Source: Herbaspirillum sp. SJZ107 (GTDB lineage: Bacteria; Pseudomonadota; Gammaproteobacteria; Burkholderiales; Burkholderiaceae_D). Taken from it: 64,000 nt of DNA. The translations under genes were made by a program, and so were the position numbers. Shown piece by piece: positions 34,634-43,268 of this stretch. The notes under the pieces are model-generated. The model was not told the DNA's origin. It saw nothing but the letters and a program-made list of their open reading frames with translations, and made no database searches. Location: positions 558,001-622,000 of the forward strand of contig NZ_VFNH01000001.1 of assembly GCF_006715485.1 (NCBI RefSeq), given 5' to 3'. The first letter of the stretch is position 1. Every line of letters starts with the position of its first letter.

Positions 34634-36314
34634 AGTGGTCTTCTCCAGCCAGTTCGCCCGCCGGGATCGGCGTGGCATACACATATTCCTTGAACGGCGC
34701 GATGCCCAGGCGCTGGGCGACGTCGACGAAGCGTTCGCCTTCGACGCGGTTGCGCACATACACGTCCAGCAGGCGGCCGACGACTTCCGGCATCTGCGGC
34801 GCCGAGAACGACGGGCCGATGATCTTGCCGATCGCGGCATTGTTGCCCTGGGCGCCGCCGAGCGACACCTGGTACCACTCGGAACCGTCCTTGTCCACGC
34901 CCAGGATGCCGATGTGGCCGACGTGGTGGTGGCCGCAGGCGTTGATGCAGCCCGAGATGTTCAGTTCGATGTCGCCGATGTCGTGCTGGAAGTCGAGGTT
35001 GTCGAAGCGCTCGGCAATGGCCGCCGCGATCGGGATCGACTTCGCATTCGCCAGCGAGCAGAAATCGCCGCCCGGGCAGGCAATGATGTCGGTCAGCAGG
35101 CCGATGTTCGGCGTGGCGAGACCCTTGGACTTGGCCAGCTGCCACACTTCGAACAGTTTCGACTGCTCGACGTCGGCCAGCACCAGGTTCTGCTCGTGGG
35201 TCACGCGCAGTTCGCCGAAGCTGTACTTGTCGCCGAGTTCGGCCACGAAGTCCATCTGCTCGGCGGTGGCGTCGCCCGGCGGCACGCCGGTTTTCTTCAG
35301 CGACAGCACGACCGAGGCGTAGCCCGGTACCTTGTGCGGCTTGACGTTGCGCTGCAGCCAGTTGGCGAAGGCCTTGTCGTCTGCATGTGCCGCACGGGGA
35401 TCGATCGCTTCGAGCGTTTTATATGGTTTCGGATTGAACCAGACCGCGACACGCTCGAGTTCCTCGGCGGTCAGCGTTTCCGGGCCGTCCTTCAGGTCGG
35501 CGAACTCGGCCTCGACCAGGCGCGTGAATTCCTCGACGCCCAGCGCCTTGACCAGGATCTTGATGCGCGCCTTGTACTTGTTGTCGCGGCGGCCGAACTG
35601 GTTGTACACGCGCATGATCGCTTCGGTGTAGGTCAGCAGGTGCGGCCAGGCCACGAATTCGTTGATCACGCTGCCCAGGATCGGGGTGCGGCCCATGCCG
35701 CCGCCGGCCATGAACTTGAAGCCGACTTCGCCCGCTTCGTTGCGCACGGCGGTCAGGCCGATGTCGTGGATCGCGATCGCGGCGCGGTCTTCCACGGCGC
35801 CGTTGACGGCAATCTTGAACTTGCGCGGCAGGGCGATGAACTCGGGGTGGAAGGTGCTCCACTGGCGCAGGATTTCGGCGAACGGACGCGGATCGACGAT
35901 CTCGTCGGCTGCGACGCCGGCAAACTGGTCGGTGGTAGTGTTGCGGATGCAATTGCCCGAGGTCTGGATCGCGTGCATCTCGACCGACGCCAGGTCGGCC
36001 AGGATGTCCGGCGTCTGCTCCAGTTCGATCCAGTTGAACTGGATGTTCTGGCGCGTCGTGAAGTGGCCGTAGCCGCGATCATATTTGCGCGCGATGTGGG
36101 CGAACATGCGCATCTGCGCGGTCGACAGCAGGCCGTAGGGCACAGCGATGCGCAGCATGTAGGCATGGCGCTGCATGTACAGGCCGTTCTGCAGGCGCAG
36201 CGGCAGGAATTCTTCTTCGGTCAGCTCATCGTTGAGGCGGCGCTGTACCTGGTCGCGGTACTGCGCGATGCGTTCGCGCACGATGAGGTGGTCGTATTGG
36301 TCGTAACGGTACAT
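34626..36314 (-). CDS. cysI: Siroheme/[4Fe-4S] nitrite/sulfite reductase
   Basis: The 562-residue protein is a sulfite/nitrite reductase hemoprotein. Cluster and siroheme ligands are visible as CPGGDFC and SGCINACGHHH in the C-terminal half (about residues 415-470). The duplicated ferredoxin-like and reductase halves are both present, including TTRQNIQFNWIELE and GGGMGRTPILGSVINEF. The ATG at 36314 has AGGA 8 bp upstream and is preferred over a TTG two codons earlier. Operon position with APS reductase and ATP sulfurylase favours sulfite as substrate. No flavoprotein subunit cysJ is encoded, so electrons probably come from ferredoxin or another donor. Confidence 0.92.
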   Translation of the reverse strand: MYRYDQYDHLIVRERIAQYRDQVQRRLNDELTEEEFLPLRLQNGLYMQRHAYMLRIAVPYGLLSTAQMRMFAHIARKYDRGYGHFTTRQNIQFNWIELEQTPDILADLASVEMHAIQTSGNCIRNTTTDQFAGVAADEIVDPRPFAEILRQWSTFHPEFIALPRKFKIAVNGAVEDRAAIAIHDIGLTAVRNEAGEVGFKFMAGGGMGRTPILGSVINEFVAWPHLLTYTEAIMRVYNQFGRRDNKYKARIKILVKALGVEEFTRLVEAEFADLKDGPETLTAEELERVAVWFNPKPYKTLEAIDPRAAHADDKAFANWLQRNVKPHKVPGYASVVLSLKKTGVPPGDATAEQMDFVAELGDKYSFGELRVTHEQNLVLADVEQSKLFEVWQLAKSKGLATPNIGLLTDIIACPGGDFCSLANAKSIPIAAAIAERFDNLDFQHDIGDIELNISGCINACGHHHVGHIGILGVDKDGSEWYQVSLGGAQGNNAAIGKIIGPSFSAPQMPEVVGRLLDVYVRNRVEGERFVDVAQRLGIAPFKEYVYATPIPAGELAGEDHYA

Positions 36315-36360
36315 GGTCAAGATCCTGTGGATGCGGTGGGCCAGTCCTGACCCAAACTAA

Positions 36361-36435
36361 TGGAATATTAATAAAATAGAGCTTTATTCCAAACGACTGA
36401 GATTTTATTTGCTTATATGAGCCTGAGGTATAAGC
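36361..36435. promoter_or_regulatory. Inverted repeats in the cysI/cysB divergent promoter region
   Basis: Two inverted repeats are visible. TGGAATA at 36361-36367 pairs with TATTCCA at 36385-36391. GCTTATA at 36411-36417 pairs with TATAAGC at 36429-36435, an 11-bp spacer that fits the LysR-type T-N11-A pattern. The second is 43 bp upstream of cysB. Binding by CysB, for autoregulation and activation of cysI, is inferred. Confidence 0.55.
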
Positions 36436-36478
36436 AAGCTTGTAAAATGCACGTAGGGATTGATTTTTAGAAAATGCA

Positions 36479-37420
36479 ATGAACCTCCACCAACTACGCT
36501 TCGTACGTGAAGCGGTTCGCCAGAACTTCAACCTGACCGATGCCGCCAAGGCGCTGTTTACGTCGCAGCCGGGCGTCTCCAAGGCCATCATCGAGCTGGA
36601 AGAAGAACTCGGGGTCGATATCTTCACCCGCCACGGCAAGCGTATCCGCGGCTTGACCGAACCCGGCCGCCTGGTGCTGCAGTCGGTCGAGCTGATCATG
36701 CAGGAGATCGACAGCCTCAAACGCATCGGCAAGGAATACGCGGCCCAGGACAGCGGCAGCTTCACGATCGCCACCACCCATACCCAGGCGCGCTACATGC
36801 TGCCGAAGGTGGTGCAGGCCTTCATGCAGCGTTTCCCGAAAGTACGGCTGTCGCTGCTGCAGGGCAATCCGCGCCAGATCGCCGAGATGGTCAAGAACGA
36901 CCAGGCCGACCTGGCCATCGCGACCGAGTCGATCGCCGCCGTCGACGGCCTGATCACGCTGCCGTGCTACCAGTGGGAACACGTGGTGGTGGTGCCGCAC
37001 GAGCATCCGCTGACGCGCTCCAAGGCAATTTCGCTGGAAGAGATTGCGGGTTACCCGCTGATTACGTACGATTCCGCCTTTGCCGGCCGCAGCAAGATCG
37101 ACCACGCCTTCGAGCTGCGCCACCTGAAGCCGGACGTGCTGCTGGAAGCGATCGACGCCGACGTCATCAAGACCTATGTGGAACTGGGCATGGGGATCGG
37201 CATCATCGCCGGCATGGCCTTCGACCCGGAACGCGACCGCAACCTGCGGGCGATCCCGGTCGGCCAGCTGTTCGGCATGAACGTGTCGCGGGTGGCGGTG
37301 AAGCAGGGCGCCTATCTGCGCAGCTATATCTATACTTTCATCGAGCTGCTGGCGCCGACGCTGAATCGCAAGATGGTGGAGTCGGCCATGCGCGGCACGA
37401 GCGACAATTACGAGCTTTAA
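36479..37420 (+). CDS. cysB: LysR-type regulator CysB
   Basis: The 313-residue regulator has an N-terminal winged helix-turn-helix (MNLHQLRFVREAVRQNFNLT, SQPGVSKAIIELEEELG) and a C-terminal inducer-binding domain. The latter retains the CysB-type TTHTQARYMLPKVV segment and VELGMGIGIIAGMAF. In the family O-acetylserine or N-acetylserine controls activation of sulfate assimilation genes. It is divergent from the cysI-to-cobA operon, which it most likely activates. A 15-bp tandem repeat covers its stop codon. Confidence 0.93.
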   Translation: MNLHQLRFVREAVRQNFNLTDAAKALFTSQPGVSKAIIELEEELGVDIFTRHGKRIRGLTEPGRLVLQSVELIMQEIDSLKRIGKEYAAQDSGSFTIATTHTQARYMLPKVVQAFMQRFPKVRLSLLQGNPRQIAEMVKNDQADLAIATESIAAVDGLITLPCYQWEHVVVVPHEHPLTRSKAISLEEIAGYPLITYDSAFAGRSKIDHAFELRHLKPDVLLEAIDADVIKTYVELGMGIGIIAGMAFDPERDRNLRAIPVGQLFGMNVSRVAVKQGAYLRSYIYTFIELLAPTLNRKMVESAMRGTSDNYEL

Positions 37421-37450
37421 TGCGACGAGCTTTAATGCGACGAGCTTTGA
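37411..37450 (+). repeat. 15-bp tandem repeat at the end of cysB
   Basis: The unit CGAGCTTTAATGCGA occurs twice in full (37411-37425 and 37426-37440), followed by a partial third copy. Each full copy contains the TAA that ends cysB, so the duplication leaves the protein unchanged while extending the spacer to the methyltransferase gene. Confidence 0.8.
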
Positions 37451-37463
37451 GAACTAGAGAAGA

Positions 37464-38123
37464 ATGATGGAACACAAGAACCAAGTTGCGGCCTTTTACG
37501 CGAAAACTGCTGCCGGCTACGATGCCGCCGCCAGCGGGCGCCACGAGCGCGCCAACGACCTCGGCCAGCTGCGCGAGATGGTGGCCCACCTGGTGCGCGG
37601 CCATACCATCCTGGAACTGGCCTGCGGCACCGGCTACTGGACCGAAGTCATGGCCGCCAGCGCCGAGCGCATCGTCGCCACCGACACCAGCGCCGAGATG
37701 CTGGCACTGGCCACGCGCCGCCGCCTGCCGGCCGACAAGGTGAGCTTCCGCGAAGCCGATGGCCTCGACCTGCCGGCCGACCTGGGCGACTTCACCGCGG
37801 TCTTCATCGGCTTCTGGTGGTCGCACCTGCTGCGCGAGGAACAGGAAGCCTTCCTCAAGCAGCTGCGCGCGCGCGTGGGCAAGGACGTGCTGCTGATCGT
37901 GCTGGACGACGCCTACGTCGAGGGCAGCAGCACCACCATCGCGCGTACCGATGCGCAGGGAAATACCTTCCAGCTGGTGACCACGCCGGACGGCGAGCGG
38001 GTCGAGCTGCCCAAGAGCTACCCGACCGACAGCACGCTGCGCAAGCGCCTGGCCGACGCGGTGCGCGAGATCAAGATCGTGCGCATGGAGTATTACTGGC
38101 TGCTGACCTGCCGTTTGAAATAA
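37464..38123 (+). CDS. Class I SAM-dependent methyltransferase
   Basis: The 219-residue protein has the seven-strand methyltransferase fold. Motif I is ILELACGTGYWTEVMA (about residues 49-64), motif II ATDTSAEMLALA and motif III-like FREADGLDLP. FIGFWWSHLL follows as the substrate region. The substrate is not evident. An AGAGAAGA purine tract precedes the ATG. It lies 43 bp after cysB on the same strand and may be co-transcribed, although no sulfur-related role can be read from it. Confidence 0.85.
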   Translation: MMEHKNQVAAFYAKTAAGYDAAASGRHERANDLGQLREMVAHLVRGHTILELACGTGYWTEVMAASAERIVATDTSAEMLALATRRRLPADKVSFREADGLDLPADLGDFTAVFIGFWWSHLLREEQEAFLKQLRARVGKDVLLIVLDDAYVEGSSTTIARTDAQGNTFQLVTTPDGERVELPKSYPTDSTLRKRLADAVREIKIVRMEYYWLLTCRLK

Positions 38124-38144
38124 CGCGGCGTCCACGCCATGAAA

Positions 38145-38176
38145 AAAGCGGCCGGGAGACCCCGGCCGCTTTCATT
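38145..38176. terminator. Bidirectional terminator between the methyltransferase and porin genes
   Basis: A perfect 12-bp stem is formed by AAAGCGGCCGGG (38145-38156) and CCCGGCCGCTTT (38161-38172) with a 4-nt loop. On the minus strand it is followed by a run of six T, right for the porin gene. On the plus strand TTTCATTTTG follows, acceptable for the methyltransferase gene. Confidence 0.82.
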
Positions 38177-38193
38177 TTGTATCAGGTGTTCGC

Positions 38194-39273
38194 TCAGAAC
38201 GTGTGACGCAGGCCCAGCGAGAACACGTCCGGATCGCGGTTCACGGCGGTCGGGGTCAGGGTGACCGACGACGAGGCAATGCCGAACTGGCCGGTGCTGT
38301 TGTTGTCCAGGCTGGCGTAGCTGGCGTACAGGTTGGTGCGCTTCGACAGCGAGTAGGTGTAGGCCAGTGCCCAGGTCTTGCCTTCGGCGCTGGCTTGCTT
38401 CTGCTGCTGGTAGTTGACGTAGAAGCGGTGGGCGCCGAACGGGATCGAGCCGCCGATGTTGGCCTGCTTGTAGTCGGCCACGGCCGGGCGCTCGGCCTTC
38501 ATCCAGTTGGCCTTGATCTCGAAGCCGCCCAGCTGGTCGAAGCGGTAGCTGCCGCCGACTGCCATTTCCTTGTCTTCGTCGGCTGCCACGCGCTTGATCT
38601 GGTGGTAGGCGGCGCCCAGGTACAGGCCGCCCAGCGTGTATTCCACGCCGCCGCCCCACAGGTTGCCCTTTTCGAGGGAGGTGTTGACGTTGGTGGTGGT
38701 GGTCGGGGTGGTTTCGCCGGCGGCGAAGGCGGCCAGCACCCTGAAGCCTGCGAACGATGCGCTCTTGTAGTTGACCGAGTTGCCCAGGCGGCGGGTCAGG
38801 CGGTTGGTGCTGCCGGCCGGGGCTGCGGCGGCGGCGGTGTTCGGGAAGTTGGCGCCGAAGGCGGCCAGGTTCGAGCCGTAGAAGCCCTGGCCGAAAGCGT
38901 CGGAGGCGGCGGCGATCGAAGCGATCGGCGAGTATTCGCGGCCCACGGTCACGGCACCGAAGGCGCCGTCCAGGCCGACCACGGCGCGTCGGCCGAACAG
39001 GGCCGAGTCACCGGCGCCGGTGTCGATCGCGGTACCGGCTTCCAGGTTGAAGATCGCTTTCAGGCCATTGCCCAGGTCTTCGCTGCCGCGGAAACCGAAG
39101 CGGCTGCTCGACTGGTTGCCCGAGTTGACCACGGTCTGACGGCCTTCCGGACCACCGAGGTCCTGCGACGACACGGCGGCATCGAGGATACCGTACAGCT
39201 GGACGTTGGACTGGGCAGCAGCGAACAGCGGGGTGGCGGCGATCAGGGCGATGGCCAGGCGTTTGACTTGCAT
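38194..39273 (-). CDS. Gram-negative general porin
   Basis: The 359-residue outer-membrane protein has a signal peptide (MQVKRLAIALIAATPLFAAA) and begins its mature barrel with SNVQLYGILDAAVSS. SSRFGFRGSEDLGNGLKAIFNLEAG is the typical second and third strand region of betaproteobacterial trimeric porins, split here only for reading. The C-terminus ends in LGLRHTF, with the terminal phenylalanine needed for barrel assembly. The likely role is passive uptake of small solutes; selectivity cannot be judged. A hairpin terminator follows. Confidence 0.92.
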   Translation of the reverse strand: MQVKRLAIALIAATPLFAAAQSNVQLYGILDAAVSSQDLGGPEGRQTVVNSGNQSSSRFGFRGSEDLGNGLKAIFNLEAGTAIDTGAGDSALFGRRAVVGLDGAFGAVTVGREYSPIASIAAASDAFGQGFYGSNLAAFGANFPNTAAAAAPAGSTNRLTRRLGNSVNYKSASFAGFRVLAAFAAGETTPTTTTNVNTSLEKGNLWGGGVEYTLGGLYLGAAYHQIKRVAADEDKEMAVGGSYRFDQLGGFEIKANWMKAERPAVADYKQANIGGSIPFGAHRFYVNYQQQKQASAEGKTWALAYTYSLSKRTNLYASYASLDNNSTGQFGIASSSVTLTPTAVNRDPDVFSLGLRHTF

Positions 39274-39429
39274 TCGGGTTTCTCCAATAAGGGTAAAGTC
39301 GGTCGAGAGAGGAGTTGCTTTTTATAAACTACTCTCTTGAATGACTGGCATCTTATCGAAGACGTATGTCCGTTTAATGACAAAGCGAAATGTTGTTTAT
39401 TATCCACACTTGCTGGCCGGGTCCGCTGC

Positions 39430-40593
39430 TCATACCAGGTGCCCGGCAACCGGCAGCACGATGTCGACGCGCGTGCCGGATGGTGTTTCGGAACTGATCG
39501 AGATTTCTCCGCGCATGCCCCAGACCCGCTCGCGCATGCCGATCAGGCCCAGCGAGGCCGCCTTTTCCATGTCTTCGGGGCGGATGCCGACGCCGTCGTC
39601 GCGGATCGTCACCAGCAGGTCGCCGTTCAGGCGGAACAGGTTCATGGTCACGCTGGTCGCTTCGGCGTGGCGCGCGATGTTGGTCAGCGCTTCCTGCACG
39701 ATGCGGAAGATGGCGGTGCTGGCGGCGTCGTCCAGGCGCAGTTCGGCTTCGTCGGCGAGCAGGGCGCAGGGAATGCCGTAGCGTTCGACGAAATCGTCGC
39801 GCAATCCCTGCAGGGCAAAATACAGGCCGCCTTCGTCCAGCGCGCGCGGCCGCAGGTTGGTGGCGATCCGGCGCAGCGAGGTGATCGCGGTCAGCAGGTT
39901 GGCTTCCATGCCGTGCATCAGGCGCAGGCTGTCGGTGGGCGTGCCGTCGGTCTGCTGCAGCAGGTTCAGGTCCATGCGCAGCGAGGCCAGGATCTGGCCG
40001 AGGTCGTCGTGCAGCTCGCGGGCGATGTGGGTGCGCTCTTCTTCGCGGATGGTCTGGAGCGCGGCCGACAGCTGGCGCAGCTGGTCGTGCGAACGCGACA
40101 GCTTGTCCTGCACCCGCTGGCGGTCCGAGACATCGCGCATGATCACGGTGTAGTAGGGCGTGCCGTTGCTGGCGCGCGAGATCGACCCTTCGAGCGGGAA
40201 ACGGTGGCCGTCGGCGCGCAGGCCGGTGACGGTGTAGTCGGTGGCACGGCGCCCGGCGCGGCCGTCGCCGGCACCGAAGAATTCGCTGGGACCGTCCTGC
40301 GACCCGTGCGGTGCTTCGATGTAGCGTTCGAGCGGACTGCCCAGCATCTGCTCGACGCTGGTGCCGAACAGGCTGGCGGCGGCCGGGTTGGCGGTGACGA
40401 TGAGGTTGCCGAGGTCGGCCGAGATGATGGCTTCGCTGGCGTGATGCACGATCTGGCGGCTGGCGGGCACGGTGTCTGCTTCCTTGTGGACGCGGCGGCC
40501 CAGCGCACGGCCGGCAGCCAGCCCGATCAGGAAACATCCCAATTGCGAGGCTGCGGGCCAGCCGGTGAAACGCAGGCGGCGCGACGGGTTCAT
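39430..40593 (-). CDS. PAS-containing NarL/LuxR-type sensor histidine kinase (orphan)
   Basis: The 387-residue kinase has one N-terminal hydrophobic segment (about residues 9-27) and a PAS domain (HHASEAIISADLGNLIVTANPAA). A HisKA_3 dimerisation domain follows with the phospho-acceptor histidine in IARELHDDLGQIL. The HATPase domain has EALTNIARHAEA, IRDDGVGI and GLIGMRERV. Such kinases normally pair with LuxR-type regulators, but none is adjacent; the next gene upstream is a LytTR regulator with its own kinase. Its partner must lie elsewhere. The start MNPSRRL at 40593 was chosen over a longer frame with no coding character. Confidence 0.88.
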   Translation of the reverse strand: MNPSRRLRFTGWPAASQLGCFLIGLAAGRALGRRVHKEADTVPASRQIVHHASEAIISADLGNLIVTANPAAASLFGTSVEQMLGSPLERYIEAPHGSQDGPSEFFGAGDGRAGRRATDYTVTGLRADGHRFPLEGSISRASNGTPYYTVIMRDVSDRQRVQDKLSRSHDQLRQLSAALQTIREEERTHIARELHDDLGQILASLRMDLNLLQQTDGTPTDSLRLMHGMEANLLTAITSLRRIATNLRPRALDEGGLYFALQGLRDDFVERYGIPCALLADEAELRLDDAASTAIFRIVQEALTNIARHAEATSVTMNLFRLNGDLLVTIRDDGVGIRPEDMEKAASLGLIGMRERVWGMRGEISISSETPSGTRVDIVLPVAGHLV

Positions 40594-40735
40594 GGTAGGC
40601 CCTCGAAAAAACGACCCGCTTGCGGGTCCGGGATCTACCTTACGCGCCGCCGGCCATGGCCGGCTTGAGGCTCGACAGTATGATGCTAGTACGGCGAGAC
40701 GATGCAACGCCGCCATGGAGGTTTTTCAGGCGCTC

Positions 40736-41542
40736 TTACATCTGCTTGAACAGGTGGAGGAAGCTGCGGCTGACTTCGAGCTTGTCCGGACGGCCCTTGA
40801 TGAGCACCAGGTGGCGGCCGCGGATGTCGCGCGTGACGCCTTCGATTGCATTGACGTTGACCAGCGTGGCGCGGTGGATCTGCCAGAACAGCGAGGGATC
40901 GAGCTCCTCGGCCAGGTCGCGCACCGGCTTGCGGATCAGGGCTTCCAGCTTGTCGGTCTGGACGCAGGTATATTTCTCATCCGAACGGAAGAACAGGATG
41001 TCCTCGACCGGGATCATGCGCAGGTCCTGGCCGATGCTGGCCTGGATCCATTGCAGGTATTTCGGCTTGGGCGCGGCGATCTTCTCCGCCAGCTGGGTCA
41101 GCATGGCGCTGACGGTGTCGCTCATGTTCACGGCCGCAGGCGCGCCCGCGCGCGGCGCCGCGCCTTCCGCCGTGCCGCTGCGTTCCTTGAGCCGCTCCTT
41201 GAGGCGCTCGACCGTGATCCGCAGGCGCTCCGGTTCCGGCGGTTTCAGCACGTAGTCGACGGCGCCGCGCTCGAAGGCTTCCACCGCATACTCGTCGTAG
41301 GCGGTCACGAACACGACCTGGCTGGCGTCGCCGATCTCGCGCGCCGCATCCATCCCGGTCTTGCCCGGCATGCGGATGTCGAGGAAGGTGAGGTCGGGCC
41401 GCAGTTCGCCGACGAGCTGCACGGCTTCGTCGCCGTTTTTCGCTTCGCCGACGATCTGCAGTTCCGGCCACGCCTGGGACAGGCGGGTGCGCAGCAGGTC
41501 GCGCATCAGTCTTTCGTCATCGGCAATGATCGCAGTAGGCAT
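40736..41542 (-). CDS. LytTR-family response regulator
   Basis: The 268-residue regulator has an N-terminal receiver domain (IIADDERLMRD, phospho-acceptor Asp in LTFLDIRMPGKTGMD, then VTAYDEYAVEAFERGAVDYVLKP). An Ala-rich linker (about 120-150) leads to a C-terminal LytTR DNA-binding domain (FFRSDEKYTCVQT, LEELDPSLFWQIHRATLVN). It should be phosphorylated by the kinase encoded next upstream. It probably regulates a few target promoters; none is recognisable here. Confidence 0.92.
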   Translation of the reverse strand: MPTAIIADDERLMRDLLRTRLSQAWPELQIVGEAKNGDEAVQLVGELRPDLTFLDIRMPGKTGMDAAREIGDASQVVFVTAYDEYAVEAFERGAVDYVLKPPEPERLRITVERLKERLKERSGTAEGAAPRAGAPAAVNMSDTVSAMLTQLAEKIAAPKPKYLQWIQASIGQDLRMIPVEDILFFRSDEKYTCVQTDKLEALIRKPVRDLAEELDPSLFWQIHRATLVNVNAIEGVTRDIRGRHLVLIKGRPDKLEVSRSFLHLFKQM

Positions 41543-41638
41543 GGTCGCAGTGGCTCGTAATGGGCTGGATGAGGGAATGTCGATTATTCAACGAAACGTC
41601 GCCTGGGGCAATAGGCTGGATTCCGATTTCGATGGGGT

Positions 41639-43006
41639 CTATTTTGGCGCCAGCTGGTAGGGCACTTCGATGGTCGCGATCACGCCGCTGGGACTGTTGG
41701 CCGCGATGTGCAGGTGGCCGGCCTTGCCGTGCAACAGTGCCAGGCGGTCGCGGATGTTCGACAGGCCCAGGCCGGTGCCCTTGCTCGGCACGACCCCGAA
41801 GCCGACGCCGTCGTCGGCCACGGTCACGCGCAGGCGGCTGTCGAACACCTCGGCAGTCACGTCCAGGTGGCCGCCCTCGGGTTTGCATTCGAGTCCGTGC
41901 TTGATTGCATTCTCGACCATCGACTGCAGCATCATCGGCGGGAAGGCCGCGCTGCGCAGCCCGCTCGGCACCTGCACGTTGACGGTCAGGCGCTCTTCCA
42001 TGCGCATTTTCAGCAGGTCGAGGTAGGCGTTGACCATGTCGACTTCGCGCCCGAGGTTGGTGACCAGGGTGTTGTCGCGCATCTGCGGCAGCACCGCGCG
42101 CAGGTATTGGATCAGGGTGCGCTGCATGGCCGAGGCACGCGGCGGGTCGGTCTCGATCAGGTGCTCGACCGAGGCCAGGGTATTGAACAGGAAATGCGGC
42201 TCGACCTGTGCCTGCATGGTCTGCATCTTGGCTTCCGACAGCTGGCGCTGCATCGACTCGCGCTCGGCCGCCGCGGTGGCGGTCTGCATCTCGGCCTCGG
42301 CGCGCTTCTTGCCGCCGACCAGCGCCTTGGTACCGAACAGGGCCAGCACCAGCAGCCAGACGAAGCTGGTGAACCAGGTCGAGGCCTGCTTGTGGTAGCT
42401 GCGCGCCTTGGCTTCGGCGGCATCGTCGACCGCGGCTTCGATCGCATCCGACAGCTCGTCGCTGATCTGCGGCGGCAGGTCGATGTGGACCTCGTCGCCG
42501 CCGCGCCCGCTCTTGGCGACGCGCGACGGCGTACCCGGCGGCGCGGGCGGTACGGGCGGCACCGGTACCGCCTGCGCGGCCTTGCCGGCGGCTGCAGTCT
42601 GGGCGGCATCCGCCGCCGCCTTGCCGGCCTTGCCGGCGGCCTTTTCGGCCTCGGCCGACGCCGCGGCTGCGGCAGCCTCGGCCTTGGCAGCTTCGGCTTC
42701 CGGATCGATGTTGACGGTGGCGCCGCTGCGCGCGCGGCCGCGCGGATTCAGGTGGATGCCGCTGTCGTCGATGGTAATGGTGGGTTCGTCGCGGCGCGCG
42801 CTGCGCTCGGTGCGCACGATGTCTTCCTCGCCGCCGGAAAACAATTCCTGTTGCACGATGGTGCCGGCCGTCAGCAGCAGCGCGGCAAACAGCAGGAACT
42901 TCCACCATGACAGCTGCGTCACCCAGGTCGCCACCGCGTCGAAGGCGCGGTACAGCGATGACAGGGCGGTCGACAAGGCCTGCTGGGTTGGACGCGATGT
43001 TGGCAT
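41639..43006 (-). CDS. LytS-like sensor histidine kinase with Ala/Pro-rich extracytoplasmic region
   Basis: The 455-residue kinase has two membrane segments, about residues 35-52 (FLLFAALLLTAGTIVQQ) and 213-232. Between them lies an unusual extracytoplasmic stretch with a long Ala/Lys/Glu run (about 105-145) and PVPPVPPAPPGTP. The kinase core is the His_kinase (PF06580) type with QVEPHFLFNTLASVEHL, where the histidine is phosphorylated, then SMVENAIKHGLE, DDGVGFG and GTGLGLSNIRDRL. It is followed after 96 bp by the LytTR regulator and forms a two-component pair with it. Confidence 0.9.
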   Translation of the reverse strand: MPTSRPTQQALSTALSSLYRAFDAVATWVTQLSWWKFLLFAALLLTAGTIVQQELFSGGEEDIVRTERSARRDEPTITIDDSGIHLNPRGRARSGATVNIDPEAEAAKAEAAAAAASAEAEKAAGKAGKAAADAAQTAAAGKAAQAVPVPPVPPAPPGTPSRVAKSGRGGDEVHIDLPPQISDELSDAIEAAVDDAAEAKARSYHKQASTWFTSFVWLLVLALFGTKALVGGKKRAEAEMQTATAAAERESMQRQLSEAKMQTMQAQVEPHFLFNTLASVEHLIETDPPRASAMQRTLIQYLRAVLPQMRDNTLVTNLGREVDMVNAYLDLLKMRMEERLTVNVQVPSGLRSAAFPPMMLQSMVENAIKHGLECKPEGGHLDVTAEVFDSRLRVTVADDGVGFGVVPSKGTGLGLSNIRDRLALLHGKAGHLHIAANSPSGVIATIEVPYQLAPK

Positions 43007-43268
43007 GGAACTATTATTCTTGATAGAGCGCTAATGGACTGTGCCGGCGAGTGTACTGCCTGGCCGGCCTCCGGCGGCGAAATGCCGGCCGCATCCACGC
43101 CTGCTGTTGGGATGTTACAACTGTAATTTGCGGGCCGCCCCAGTGCCAGCGCTTTGCGACAGCCCGCAGGATAAGGTGCCTGGACTGCAATCCTTCACCA
43201 AAAACTGTCATTTGGAAATATTGCACGGTATGATGATTCGGTCTCCACTGCCATGAAAGGGTGTGCCG

